Assembly (NCBI RefSeq): GCF_900110555.1
Contig: NZ_FOEE01000003.1
Coordinates: 372,001-436,000 of the forward strand
Length of the DNA: 64,000 nucleotides
From: Trujillonella endophytica
GTDB taxonomy: Bacteria; Actinomycetota; Actinomycetes; Mycobacteriales; Geodermatophilaceae
Reading direction: 5' to 3'
Below the pieces are notes generated by a model that was given only the letters and a program-made list of their open reading frames with translations, made no database searches and was not told the DNA's origin. Shown here piece by piece: positions 58,079-64,000 of this stretch (its first letter is position 1; every line of letters starts with the position of its first letter). The translations under genes were made by a program, and so were the position numbers.

Positions 58079-58729
58079 CTAGGCGAACCGCCCCTGCAGC
58101 ACCAGCGCGGGGTGGTCGGGGGAGTCGGCGAGCACCACGGCGTCGGCCAGCGCCGCGGGGTCGACCTCGTCGTCGTAGCGGTCGAACGCGGGCAGCTGCC
58201 ACGCGTCCGGCTCCGGGGTCCGTCGCCGCCGGGCCGCCGGGGCCACCCGCAGGTGGACGACGACGTCGAGCGCCAGGCCCACCCCCTGCAGCAGCGCGCC
58301 GGCCAGGATCAGCACCCCGCCCGCGGGCATCGGCAGGCGCGGCTGCCGTGCGGCCCGGTCGCGGTCGAGGTCCCAGAGCACCGGCAGGTACTCGCCGCTG
58401 CCGCCGGGGCCGAGCGGGTCCAGCACCTCGCGGGCCAGGGCGCCGGTGTCCAGCCAGTCCGTGTAGCGGGCGTCGGGATCGGTGCGGCCGTGCTCCAGCC
58501 GCAGCGACGCCGGCCGGTAGAACCCCGGCGCCGGGACGACGGCGGCGGGCCGGCCCAGCGCGGGCAGCCGGTCGGCCACCGCGCCGGCCAGCGCCGCGGG
58601 GTCGGCGACGTCCGGACCGTCGACGGCGACCCGCAGGGCGGTGGCGCCCGGCTCGGGGGGCAGCGCGGCGAGCAGCGTGGCCAGCCGGTCGGCCAGGCCC
58701 GCGGGGGTGAGCGGTTCGGGCCCGGTCAG
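58079..58729 (-). CDS. Uridine-kinase-like protein without a P-loop, probable CTG start
   Basis: A 216-aa protein similar to actinobacterial 'uridine kinase' family members: ATALRVAVDGPDVADPAALA at the position of the P-loop, FYRPASLRLEHGRTDPDARY with the family's acidic W-L-D motif, LGPGGSGEYLPVLWDLDRDR and GGVLILAGALLQGVGL. The Walker A motif has no Gly-Lys-Thr/Ser, so nucleotide phosphorylation is doubtful. No ATG, GTG or TTG lies near the conserved start. CTG 58729 overlaps the preceding ANTAR stop in CTGA, the same 4-bp architecture as the ATGA/GTGA junctions elsewhere, and a purine-rich GGGGGAC precedes it. A CTG start is therefore proposed. Confidence 0.72.
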   Translation of the reverse strand: MTGPEPLTPAGLADRLATLLAALPPEPGATALRVAVDGPDVADPAALAGAVADRLPALGRPAAVVPAPGFYRPASLRLEHGRTDPDARYTDWLDTGALAREVLDPLGPGGSGEYLPVLWDLDRDRAARQPRLPMPAGGVLILAGALLQGVGLALDVVVHLRVAPAARRRRTPEPDAWQLPAFDRYDDEVDPAALADAVVLADSPDHPALVLQGRFA

Positions 58730-59403
58730 GAGCGGCCGTCCCCCGCGACGACGGCGCCCGGGCGGGTCCGGGTGCGCCGCCCGCCCGGAGCTCGCGGCGC
58801 GGGAGGCAGCGGGGCGGCCGCCGTCGGGACGGCCGGCAGCGTGGCAGCCGGCGCCCCGGGCGGAGACGGCGCGCCGCCGGCCGGGCAGGCGGCGGTGGTC
58901 ACCGGGACCGCCGGGCACTCCTCGAGCGGGGCGAGCACGGCGCGGGCGAGCTCGTGCACCGGCCGGCCGGTGCTGCGCGCCTCGCCCCGCAGCAGTTCGA
59001 ACGCCGAGCGGGGAGTGGTGCGGTGGCGCTCGGCGAGCACCCCGATCGCCCGCTCGGTGGTGACGCGGGCGGCGAGCGCGTGCTCGAGTTGAGCGACGGT
59101 GCGCTCCAGGGCGGCCAGCCGGGCGTCGCGCGGATCGGCGTCGGGGTCGGCCTCCGCCGGAACGGGGCCGCGGGCGGCGCGCCGGGCGGTCCGGTCGGGC
59201 TCGGACGCCGCGCCGAGGGCCTCGGCCAGGAGGTCGGCGAGGGAGAGGCCCTCCAGGACGTCGCCGACGTCCGCCGTCGTCCCCGGGGCGACCACCGACC
59301 AGCCGAGCGCCGAGCGCACGACCATCACCGGCGGAACCGGCCCGGCGCGCAGCGCGTCCGGGCAGCCGGGGTCACGGTCGGCGTGCTCGGGGCTCGAGCT
59401 CAC
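58726..59403 (-). CDS. ANTAR-domain protein
   Basis: A 225-aa regulator. A Pro/Ala-rich N-terminus leads to a coiled-coil helix (LAALERTVAQLEHALAARVT) and an ANTAR domain (TERAIGVLAERHRTTPRSAF with ELLRGEARSTGRPVHELA). The C-terminus is a low-complexity Pro/Ala tail. ANTAR domains bind RNA hairpins and prevent transcription termination, usually under a receiver or GAF sensor; none is fused here, so the signal is unclear. GTG 59403 has GGAGG upstream. It is coupled to the kinase-like gene by a 4-bp overlap. Confidence 0.8.
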   Translation of the reverse strand: MSSSPEHADRDPGCPDALRAGPVPPVMVVRSALGWSVVAPGTTADVGDVLEGLSLADLLAEALGAASEPDRTARRAARGPVPAEADPDADPRDARLAALERTVAQLEHALAARVTTERAIGVLAERHRTTPRSAFELLRGEARSTGRPVHELARAVLAPLEECPAVPVTTAACPAGGAPSPPGAPAATLPAVPTAAAPLPPAPRAPGGRRTRTRPGAVVAGDGRS

Positions 59404-59520
59404 GTGACGACCTCCGAGGGGAACACCCCGGGCGCGACCGGGCACGGGTCGCCCGGTGCGGCCCGTTCACAGCGATGATGCCCTGTCCCCGCCCCGGGGC
59501 CGTAGCACCTCCTCGGCCGG

Positions 59521-59539
59521 GCCCGCCGCGGTGGCGGGC
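59521..59539 (-). terminator. Terminator after the mycoredoxin gene
   Basis: GCCCGCC (59521-59527) pairs with GGCGGGC (59533-59539) around GCGGT, 2 bp beyond the mycoredoxin stop when read on the minus strand. Confidence 0.6.
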
Positions 59540-59541
59540 GG

Positions 59542-59805
59542 CTACGCGCCGGGCAGCTGCGCGAGCTGGGCCTTGACCTGGTCGAGGGAGGGGTTGGTGA
59601 GCGCGGACCCGTCGGCGAAGACCAGGGTGGGGACGGTCCGGTTCCCGCCGTTGGCGGCCATGACCAGGTCGGCGGCGCCCTCGGTGACCTCGATGTCGAC
59701 CTCGGCGAACTCGATGCCCTCGCGCTGCATCATCTTCTTGAGCCGGTTGCAGTACCCGCACCAGGTGGTGCTGTACATCGTCACGGCGGCGGTGGCGGCG
59801 CTCAT
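59542..59805 (-). CDS. mrx1: Mycoredoxin (mycothiol-dependent glutaredoxin)
   Basis: An 87-aa glutaredoxin fold reducing protein-mycothiol mixed disulphides in actinobacteria. It has the redox motif CGYC in MYSTTWCGYCNRLKKMMQRE, the cis-Pro loop NRTVPTLVFADGSALTNPS and the glutathione/mycothiol-site region NPSLDQVKAQL. ATG 59805 is preceded by GGAGG. It stands next to uvrD2 and nudC exactly as Rv3198A does in M. tuberculosis. The neighbours suggest expression with redox or DNA-repair functions. Confidence 0.92.
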   Translation of the reverse strand: MSAATAAVTMYSTTWCGYCNRLKKMMQREGIEFAEVDIEVTEGAADLVMAANGGNRTVPTLVFADGSALTNPSLDQVKAQLAQLPGA

Positions 59806-59929
59806 CGAGGGGTTCCTCCAGGTGCTGGCGGTCGAACGGGTCGGGACGGTTCCGCTGTCCCGACCCCGCAACACCACCGGCCTGGGGATGCTTCCCGGGT
59901 CTGTCGGGTGCGGCTGGGAGGATCAGGGG

Positions 59930-61924
59930 GTGAGCGCAGGGGAGCGGGGCGGCGAGGCGGTCCTCGCCGGTCTGGACGACGAGCAGCGGACCGCGGCGTC
60001 CGCGGTGAGCGGGCCGGTCTGCATCCTGGCCGGTGCCGGCACGGGCAAGACCCGCACGATCACCCACCGCATCGCCTACGGGGTGCACGTCGGGGCGTTC
60101 GCGCCGGAGACCGTGCTGGCCGTCACGTTCACCGCGCGTGCCGCCGGCGAGCTGCGCACCCGGCTGGCCGCCCTGGGCGTGGGCGGCGTCCAGGCGCGCA
60201 CCTTCCACGCCGCGGCCATGCGCCAGCTGCGCTACTTCGCCCCGCAGGTGCTCGGCGGGCCGATGCCGCCGCTGATCGAGAACAAGCTGCGGGTCGTCGG
60301 CAACGCGGCGGCGCGGGCGCGGCTGACCACCGACCGGACCAGCCTGCGTGACCTCGCCAGCGAGATCGAGTGGGCGAAGACCACCCTCGCCACGCCGGAG
60401 GACTACCCGGCCCGGGCGGCCGCCGCCGGGCGGGAGCCGCCGTTCGAGGCCGCCGCGGTGGCGCAGGTCTACGCCTCCTACGAGGCGGCCAAGTCCCGCG
60501 ACGGGGCGCTGGACTTCGAGGATCTGCTGCTGGTCACCGCCTACGCGCTGGAGGAGCACCAGCAGGTCTCCCGCCAGATCCGCGCCCAGTACCGGCACTT
60601 CGTCGTCGACGAGTACCAGGACGTCAACCCGCTGCAGCAGCGGCTGCTCGACGCCTGGCTGGGCGGTCGCGCGGACGTGTGCGTCGTCGGCGATCCGAAC
60701 CAGACCATCTACTCGTTCACCGGCGCCGACCCGGACTACCTGCTGGGCTTCGCCGACCGGTATGCCGACGCCGAGGTGGTCAAGCTGGAGCGGGACTACC
60801 GCTCCACCCCGCAGGTCGTGGGGCTGGCGAACAAGCTCATCGGGCAGGCGACCAGGCGCAAGGGGCTCCCCGGGCTGCGGCTGCTCGGTCAGCGCGCCGA
60901 GGGGCCCGCGCCGCGATTCGCCGAGCACCCCGACGAGCCCGCCGAGGCCAAGGCGGTGGCCGCTGCGTGCCGCGCGCTGGTCGACGCCGGCACCCCCGCG
61001 TCCGAGATCGCGATCCTGTTCCGGATCAACGCCCAGTCCGAGGTGTACGAGAACGCGCTGACCGACGCCGGGGTGCCCTACGTGCTCAAGGGCGGCGAGC
61101 GCTTCTTCGAGCGGCCCGAGGTCCGGGAGGCGGTGCTGCTGCTGCGGGGCGCCGCCGCGGGGGGCAGCGAGCCCGGCGCGCTGGTGCCCACGGTGCGCGA
61201 CGTGCTGGCCTCCACCGGCTGGGTCGAGCACCGGCCGCCGGCCGGTGGCGCGGCCCGGGACCGCTGGCAGTCGCTGTCGGCGCTGGTCGATCTCGCCGTC
61301 GACCTGGTCGCGGAGAACCCCGCGCTCGACCTGCCCGGTTTCGTCGCGCACCTGGCCCAGCGCGCCGACGCCCAGCACGCGCCGACCGTGCAGGGCGTCA
61401 CGCTCGCCTCCATGCACGCCGCCAAGGGGCTGGAGTGGGACGCGGTCTTCGTCGTCGGCCTGGTCGACGGTGTCGTCCCGATCTCCCAGTCGCTGGCCCG
61501 GCCCGACGCGGTCGAGGAGGAGCGCCGGCTGCTCTACGTCGCGGTCACCCGCGCGCGCGAGCAGCTGACGCTCTCCTGGTCGCTGGCCCGCAATCCGGGC
61601 GCGCGGCGCAGCCGGCCGAGGAGCCGGTTCCTCGACGGGCTCGCGCCCGACGCCGGGGCCGCCCTCCCGGCGCGCAAGCCGAAGAAGGCGAAGGTCGTGC
61701 TGGACGGCGAGGCGGGCGAGCTGTTCGAGCGGCTTCGCGCCTGGCGCAGCACGGCCGCCCAGGCGGCGTCCGTGCCCGCCTACGTCGTCTTCCCCGACTC
61801 GACCCTGCAGGCGATCGCCGAGACCCGCCCGGCGACCCTGCGCGAGCTGGCCGGGCTGCCGGGGATCGGTTCGCGCAAGCTCGAGCTGTACGGCGAGGAC
61901 GTGCTGGCCACCCTCGGCAGCTGA
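59930..61924 (+). CDS. uvrD2: UvrD2 DNA helicase with HRDC domain
   Basis: A 664-aa superfamily 1A helicase. It shows ILAGAGTGKTRTITHRIAY (Walker A), FVVDEYQDVNPLQQRLLDAW, CVVGDPNQTIYSFTGADPDY, VTLASMHAAKGLEWDAVFVV and YVAVTRAREQLTLSWS. A C-terminal HRDC domain (about 600-660, LFERLRAWRSTAAQAASVPA ... LRELAGLPGIGSRKLELYG) is present. In mycobacterial UvrD2 a tetracysteine segment joins helicase to HRDC and is needed for unwinding. Here the linker (FLDGLAPDAGAALPARKPKK and following) contains no cysteine. GTG 59930. Matches Rv3198c, which is essential in M. tuberculosis. Confidence 0.93.
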   Translation: MSAGERGGEAVLAGLDDEQRTAASAVSGPVCILAGAGTGKTRTITHRIAYGVHVGAFAPETVLAVTFTARAAGELRTRLAALGVGGVQARTFHAAAMRQLRYFAPQVLGGPMPPLIENKLRVVGNAAARARLTTDRTSLRDLASEIEWAKTTLATPEDYPARAAAAGREPPFEAAAVAQVYASYEAAKSRDGALDFEDLLLVTAYALEEHQQVSRQIRAQYRHFVVDEYQDVNPLQQRLLDAWLGGRADVCVVGDPNQTIYSFTGADPDYLLGFADRYADAEVVKLERDYRSTPQVVGLANKLIGQATRRKGLPGLRLLGQRAEGPAPRFAEHPDEPAEAKAVAAACRALVDAGTPASEIAILFRINAQSEVYENALTDAGVPYVLKGGERFFERPEVREAVLLLRGAAAGGSEPGALVPTVRDVLASTGWVEHRPPAGGAARDRWQSLSALVDLAVDLVAENPALDLPGFVAHLAQRADAQHAPTVQGVTLASMHAAKGLEWDAVFVVGLVDGVVPISQSLARPDAVEEERRLLYVAVTRAREQLTLSWSLARNPGARRSRPRSRFLDGLAPDAGAALPARKPKKAKVVLDGEAGELFERLRAWRSTAAQAASVPAYVVFPDSTLQAIAETRPATLRELAGLPGIGSRKLELYGEDVLATLGS

Positions 61925-61927
61925 TGA

Positions 61928-61982
61928 AGGACCCCCTTCCTTCCCGCCCCGCGCAAGCTCGGGGCGGGCCCTGGAGGGGGCC
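61928..61982. repeat. Nested hairpin after uvrD2, probable terminator or dispersed element
   Basis: Inside, CCCGCCCCG (61943-61951) pairs with CGGGGCGGG (61960-61968). Outside, ACCCCCTTCC (61931-61940) pairs imperfectly with GGAGGGGG (61973-61980). It starts 4 bp after the uvrD2 stop and has no U-tract. The regular AGGACCCCCTTCCTTCC border looks like a mobile palindromic element rather than a simple terminator; this is inference. Confidence 0.6.
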
Positions 61983-62000
61983 ACGCAGCTGCGCCGGCGG

Positions 62001-62038
62001 TAAATGCGTTGACCGCCCTCCGCGGCGGCCCCTACTGT
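62001..62038 (+). promoter_or_regulatory. whiB7 promoter with AT-rich activator box
   Basis: TTGACC (62009-62014) and TACTGT (62033-62038) are spaced by 18 bp. TAAAT at 62001-62005 lies 3 bp upstream of the -35 element, an AT-rich island in otherwise very GC-rich DNA. WhiB7 with its AT-hook is known to bind such an AT-rich sequence next to the -35 element and activate its own promoter with the main sigma factor. Confidence 0.65.
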
Positions 62039-62130
62039 CCTGATCGCGCCCGGGGTGGACCCCGGGCCGCACCAGCTCCGGTGCCGTCGACCACGGCCGC
62101 ACCGCGTCCCCGGGAGGAGGGGTGGCACAG

Positions 62131-62415
62131 ATGATCAGCACGAACTGGACGACCACCCCCGCCCTCGTCGCCGGGGTCCTCGTCGCGCGTCCGGCCGCTG
62201 CCGGCGGCGCCTGCGCCGCTCACGTCGCGGCGCCGACCGTTGCCCGCCGCGCCCCGCTGGCCGGCACCCGCGTGCCCGCCGCCCGGCTGCGCGCCCTGAC
62301 CGGTGCCATGCCGTTCGGCGCCGGCACGGCGGCCGACGAGCGCCACATCGATGACAACTCCACCCAGAACAAGTCCACCCTCGGGATCCACTCCCCGGGC
62401 AGGCCGCTGAGCTAG
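62131..62415 (+). CDS. Upstream ORF in the whiB7 leader
   Basis: An open frame of 94 codons beginning at ATG 62131 (or GTG 62122, 97 codons) with a strong GGAGGAGGGG site, and ending TAG 62413-62415. The translation (MISTNWTTTPALVAGVLVAR ... STLGIHSPGRPLS) has no recognisable domain and is Ala/Arg/Pro-rich. It lies wholly within the transcribed leader between the promoter and an intrinsic terminator, the position of the uORF that controls whiB7/wblC attenuation in mycobacteria and Streptomyces, where slow translation lets transcription continue. It is longer than typical leader peptides, so the effective uORF could be shorter. Confidence 0.6.
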   Translation: MISTNWTTTPALVAGVLVARPAAAGGACAAHVAAPTVARRAPLAGTRVPAARLRALTGAMPFGAGTAADERHIDDNSTQNKSTLGIHSPGRPLS

Positions 62416-62434
62416 CGCTCACCGGACCTCCTCG

Positions 62435-62479
62435 AGGCCGCGGAACCCGAACCCCGGGATCCGCGGCCTTCGTCTTTCT
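62435..62479 (+). terminator. Intrinsic terminator (attenuator) in the whiB7 leader
   Basis: AGGCCGCGGA (62435-62444) pairs perfectly with TCCGCGGCCT (62460-62469), with an inner CCC/GGG pair, followed by the U-rich TTCGTCTTTCT (62469-62479). It is 20 bp after the uORF stop and 75 bp before the whiB7 start. The sequence AGGCCGC also occurs at 62401-62407, where it could compete for the 3' arm. Confidence 0.8.
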
Positions 62480-62553
62480 CGCGGCACCCCGGCCCCGATC
62501 ACCGGTCGGCGTCCCCCGCCGGCTGCAGACGACGAGTACGAGGAGGAGCGGCA

Positions 62554-62898
62554 GTGCAGTCGACCCTGAGCCGCCCGACGACCCATCGCCGATCCGGGCT
62601 CCCCCGGACCGGCGGCTCCACCCCGCGCCAGCCCCAGGTGCCCCTGGCGCCGGCGCCGGTGCGCCGGCCGCTGCCCTGCCGCGAGGACGACCGTGACCTG
62701 TGGTTCGCCGAGCGGCCGGAGCAGCTGGAGATCGCCAAGGCGCTGTGCGCGGAGTGCCCGGTGCGCGACGCGTGCCTGGCCGGCGCCCTGTCCCGCGCGG
62801 AGCCGTGGGGCGTGTGGGGTGGCGAGATCTTCGAGCGCGGCACGGTCATCGCCCGCAAGCGGCCGCGGGGGCGTCCCCGCAAGGTCGTGGCGGCATGA
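62554..62898 (+). CDS. whiB7: WhiB7, Fe-S antibiotic-response activator
   Basis: A 114-aa WhiB-family transcription factor controlling intrinsic antibiotic resistance in actinobacteria. The four cluster cysteines are C42, C65, C68 and C74 (CREDDRDLWF, LCAECPVRDAC); the GVWGGEIF turn follows (86-93). A C-terminal AT-hook KRPRGRPRK (102-110) distinguishes WhiB7 from other WhiB proteins. GTG 62554 has AGGAGGAG 5 nt upstream. It lies downstream of the leader with uORF and attenuator, so expression is probably induced by ribosome stress. It overlaps the next small gene in ATGA. Next to uvrD2, as Rv3197A is in M. tuberculosis. Confidence 0.95.
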   Translation: MQSTLSRPTTHRRSGLPRTGGSTPRQPQVPLAPAPVRRPLPCREDDRDLWFAERPEQLEIAKALCAECPVRDACLAGALSRAEPWGVWGGEIFERGTVIARKRPRGRPRKVVAA

Positions 62899-63170
62899 CG
62901 ACGGACCACCCGGCCGCCCCGCAGCGGGGCTCCCGGTACGACCGGCAACTCAGTCCGCGACCGACCCTGTCCCGGGCGGTCGCTCTCCGGAACGAGGCGA
63001 TCCAGATGTACGGCTACGAGTACGACCTGGCCTGCGACCGGCTCGCGGAGCTGCGCACGGAGGCCGACACGGCCACCCGGATGCGGCGGCTCCGCGCGGC
63101 CCGCCGCTGGGCGCGCCGCGCCGAGTACGCGCGGCTGCGGGCCGCGCGGGCCAGCGCGGCCGTCCGCTGA
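62895..63170 (+). CDS. Small basic protein coupled to whiB7
   Basis: A 91-aa Arg/Ala-rich protein with a predicted long helix (LSRAVALRNEAIQMYGYEYD, LACDRLAELRTEADTATRMR and RLRAARRWARRAEYARLRAA). The alternating basic and hydrophobic residues suggest a coiled coil or nucleic-acid-binding helix. I know no family for it. ATG 62895 overlaps the whiB7 stop by 4 bp, so it is expected to be translated together with WhiB7 and thus induced by the same signals. No membrane segment or metal site is seen. Confidence 0.7.
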   Translation: MTTDHPAAPQRGSRYDRQLSPRPTLSRAVALRNEAIQMYGYEYDLACDRLAELRTEADTATRMRRLRAARRWARRAEYARLRAARASAAVR

Positions 63171-63193
63171 CGGTGGCACCGGTGCAGTCCCCC

Positions 63194-63240
63194 GGCGGGA
63201 CGGCGGCCGCGGTGGGGGCACCCGCGGCCGCCGTCCCGCC
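63194..63240 (+). terminator. Perfect 19-bp terminator hairpin after the whiB7 operon
   Basis: GGCGGGACGGCGGCCGCGG (63194-63212) is perfectly complementary to 63222-63240, with the 9-base loop TGGGGGCAC. It has no U-tract. It separates the whiB7 pair from dapA. Confidence 0.8.
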
Positions 63241-63298
63241 CCGGTCGGCTCCCGGTGCGTCCGGAACAGACCGCCGCGCGCCGGATAACCTGCCTGTC

Positions 63299-64000
63299 GT
63301 GTCCGCCTTCGGCCCCGTCCTCACGGCCCTCGTCACCCCGTTCGACGACGACGGCAGCGTCGACGAGGAGGCCTTCGTCGCCCTCCACCGTCATGTCGTC
63401 GCCAACGGCTCGGACGGGATCGTGGCCTGCGGCAGCACCGGAGAGGCGGCGACGCTCACCGCGGCCGAGCACCTGCGGGTGATCGAGCTCGCGGTGAGCG
63501 AGAAGCCCGCGGGGTCGCAGGTCATCGCCGGCACCGGGTCCAACGACACCCGGCACGCCTGCGAGATGACCGCGCGGGCCACCGAACTGGGCGTCGACGG
63601 GGTGCTGTCGGTGACCCCGTACTACAACAAGCCGAACCGGCGCGGGCTGCTCGCCCACTACGCCGAGGTGGCGCGCAGCACCGACAAGCCGGTCCTGCTC
63701 TACAACATCCCGTCGCGGGCGGCCATCGACGTCCCCAACGACCTGCTCGCCGAGATCGGCGCGAGCGCCGAGAACATCGTCGGGGTCAAGCAGGCCAACG
63801 ACGCGAACCTCGCGCCGATCGACGGGCTCGACCTCTACGCCGGCAACGACGAGACCTTCGCGCGCGCCCTCGACCTGGGCGCGGTCGGCGGCATCCTCGT
63901 GGCCAGCCACGTCGTGGGGAACGAGATGCGCCGCATGGTCACCGAGCCGGAGCGGCGGGCGGAGATCGACGCCTCCCTGCGCGACGTCTACGCGGCGCTG
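63299..64000 (+). CDS. dapA: 4-hydroxy-tetrahydrodipicolinate synthase, N-terminal part (runs off the right edge)
   Basis: Condenses pyruvate with aspartate semialdehyde, the first committed step to diaminopimelate and lysine. The 234 residues present include GPVLTALVTPFDDDGSVDEE, GSTGEAATLTAAEHLRV (pyruvate carboxylate site), TPYYNKPNRRGLLAHY, LLYNIPSRAAIDVP and the Schiff-base Lys164 in VGVKQANDANL. GTG 63299 has TAACCT 7 nt upstream (63286-63291), a leaderless promoter. The C-terminal end is outside the window. It follows the whiB7 operon terminator. Confidence 0.93.
   Translation, partial: MSAFGPVLTALVTPFDDDGSVDEEAFVALHRHVVANGSDGIVACGSTGEAATLTAAEHLRVIELAVSEKPAGSQVIAGTGSNDTRHACEMTARATELGVDGVLSVTPYYNKPNRRGLLAHYAEVARSTDKPVLLYNIPSRAAIDVPNDLLAEIGASAENIVGVKQANDANLAPIDGLDLYAGNDETFARALDLGAVGGILVASHVVGNEMRRMVTEPERRAEIDASLRDVYAAL

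Overview
The window is about 64 kb of very GC-rich actinobacterial chromosome. Gene starts are often GTG, neighbouring genes overlap by 4 bp (ATGA/GTGA), and the gene order matches two blocks known from Mycobacterium tuberculosis: ahcY-mtrA-mtrB-lpqB-comF-hpf-secA, and rhlE through DUF3107, TetR, DUF3152, moeZ, adnAB, nudC, mycoredoxin and uvrD2 to whiB7. Family content (HTTM membrane protein, WS/DGAT, DUF6758, DUF6912, Rv3235 family) suggests a non-mycobacterial actinomycete, possibly Geodermatophilaceae. That placement is inference. No rRNA, tRNA, CRISPR array, prophage or transposase was seen.

Layout. 1-10.2 kb: end of ahcY, the MtrAB-LpqB cell-envelope signalling operon, a ComF-like protein, long-form HPF, an F420/FMN-split-barrel enzyme, a GNAT remnant, and secA. 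10.2-16.9 kb: translationally coupled Rv3235-family and LysM genes, an excisionase-like HTH regulator, an orphan CpaB/CpaE (Flp-pilus-like) pair, a wax-ester-synthase-like protein and a DUF6912 protein. 17-21.7 kb: a large FHA-FtsK (EccC/EssC-like) ATPase divergent from a single WXG100 gene, a minimal type VII-like locus. 21.7-30.8 kb: HTTM pair, MaoC, NUDIX, DUF6758, small membrane proteins, PHP phosphoesterase, a stand-alone RecB/Cas4-like nuclease, MpaB-type oxygenase, hydrolase and an Rv3212-like beta-propeller. 30.8-42.1 kb: RhlE helicase (probable CTG start), ferritin-like protein, GDPD, hydrolases, DUF3107/TetR, DUF3152 zincin, MoeZ, an alkyltransferase-like protein and a GT51 transglycosylase. 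42.1-48.8 kb: the AdnAB helicase-nuclease. 48.8-58.1 kb: isochorismatase-like and epoxide-hydrolase-like genes, M20 peptidase, PASTA-less Ser/Thr kinase, DUF2510 lipid-face protein, paired M16 peptidases and NudC. 58.1-64 kb: ANTAR and uridine-kinase-like genes, mycoredoxin, UvrD2, the whiB7 antibiotic-response locus with its leader, and the start of dapA.

The most informative signals are regulatory or small. The whiB7 leader shows an AT-rich box next to a TTGACC/TACTGT promoter, an upstream ORF, and an intrinsic terminator before whiB7: a complete attenuation layout, with a small overlapping gene behind whiB7. Ten or so genes carry a TAnnnT box 6-7 nt before the start codon, implying leaderless mRNAs. 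A perfect actinobacterial DnaA box sits in the HTH/cpaB intergenic region. Several enzymes lack residues thought essential in their families: the WS/DGAT second His, NudC zinc cysteines, UvrD2 tetracysteine, the kinase-like P-loop, and the K of two of three FtsK Walker A motifs. Two genes appear to start with CTG.
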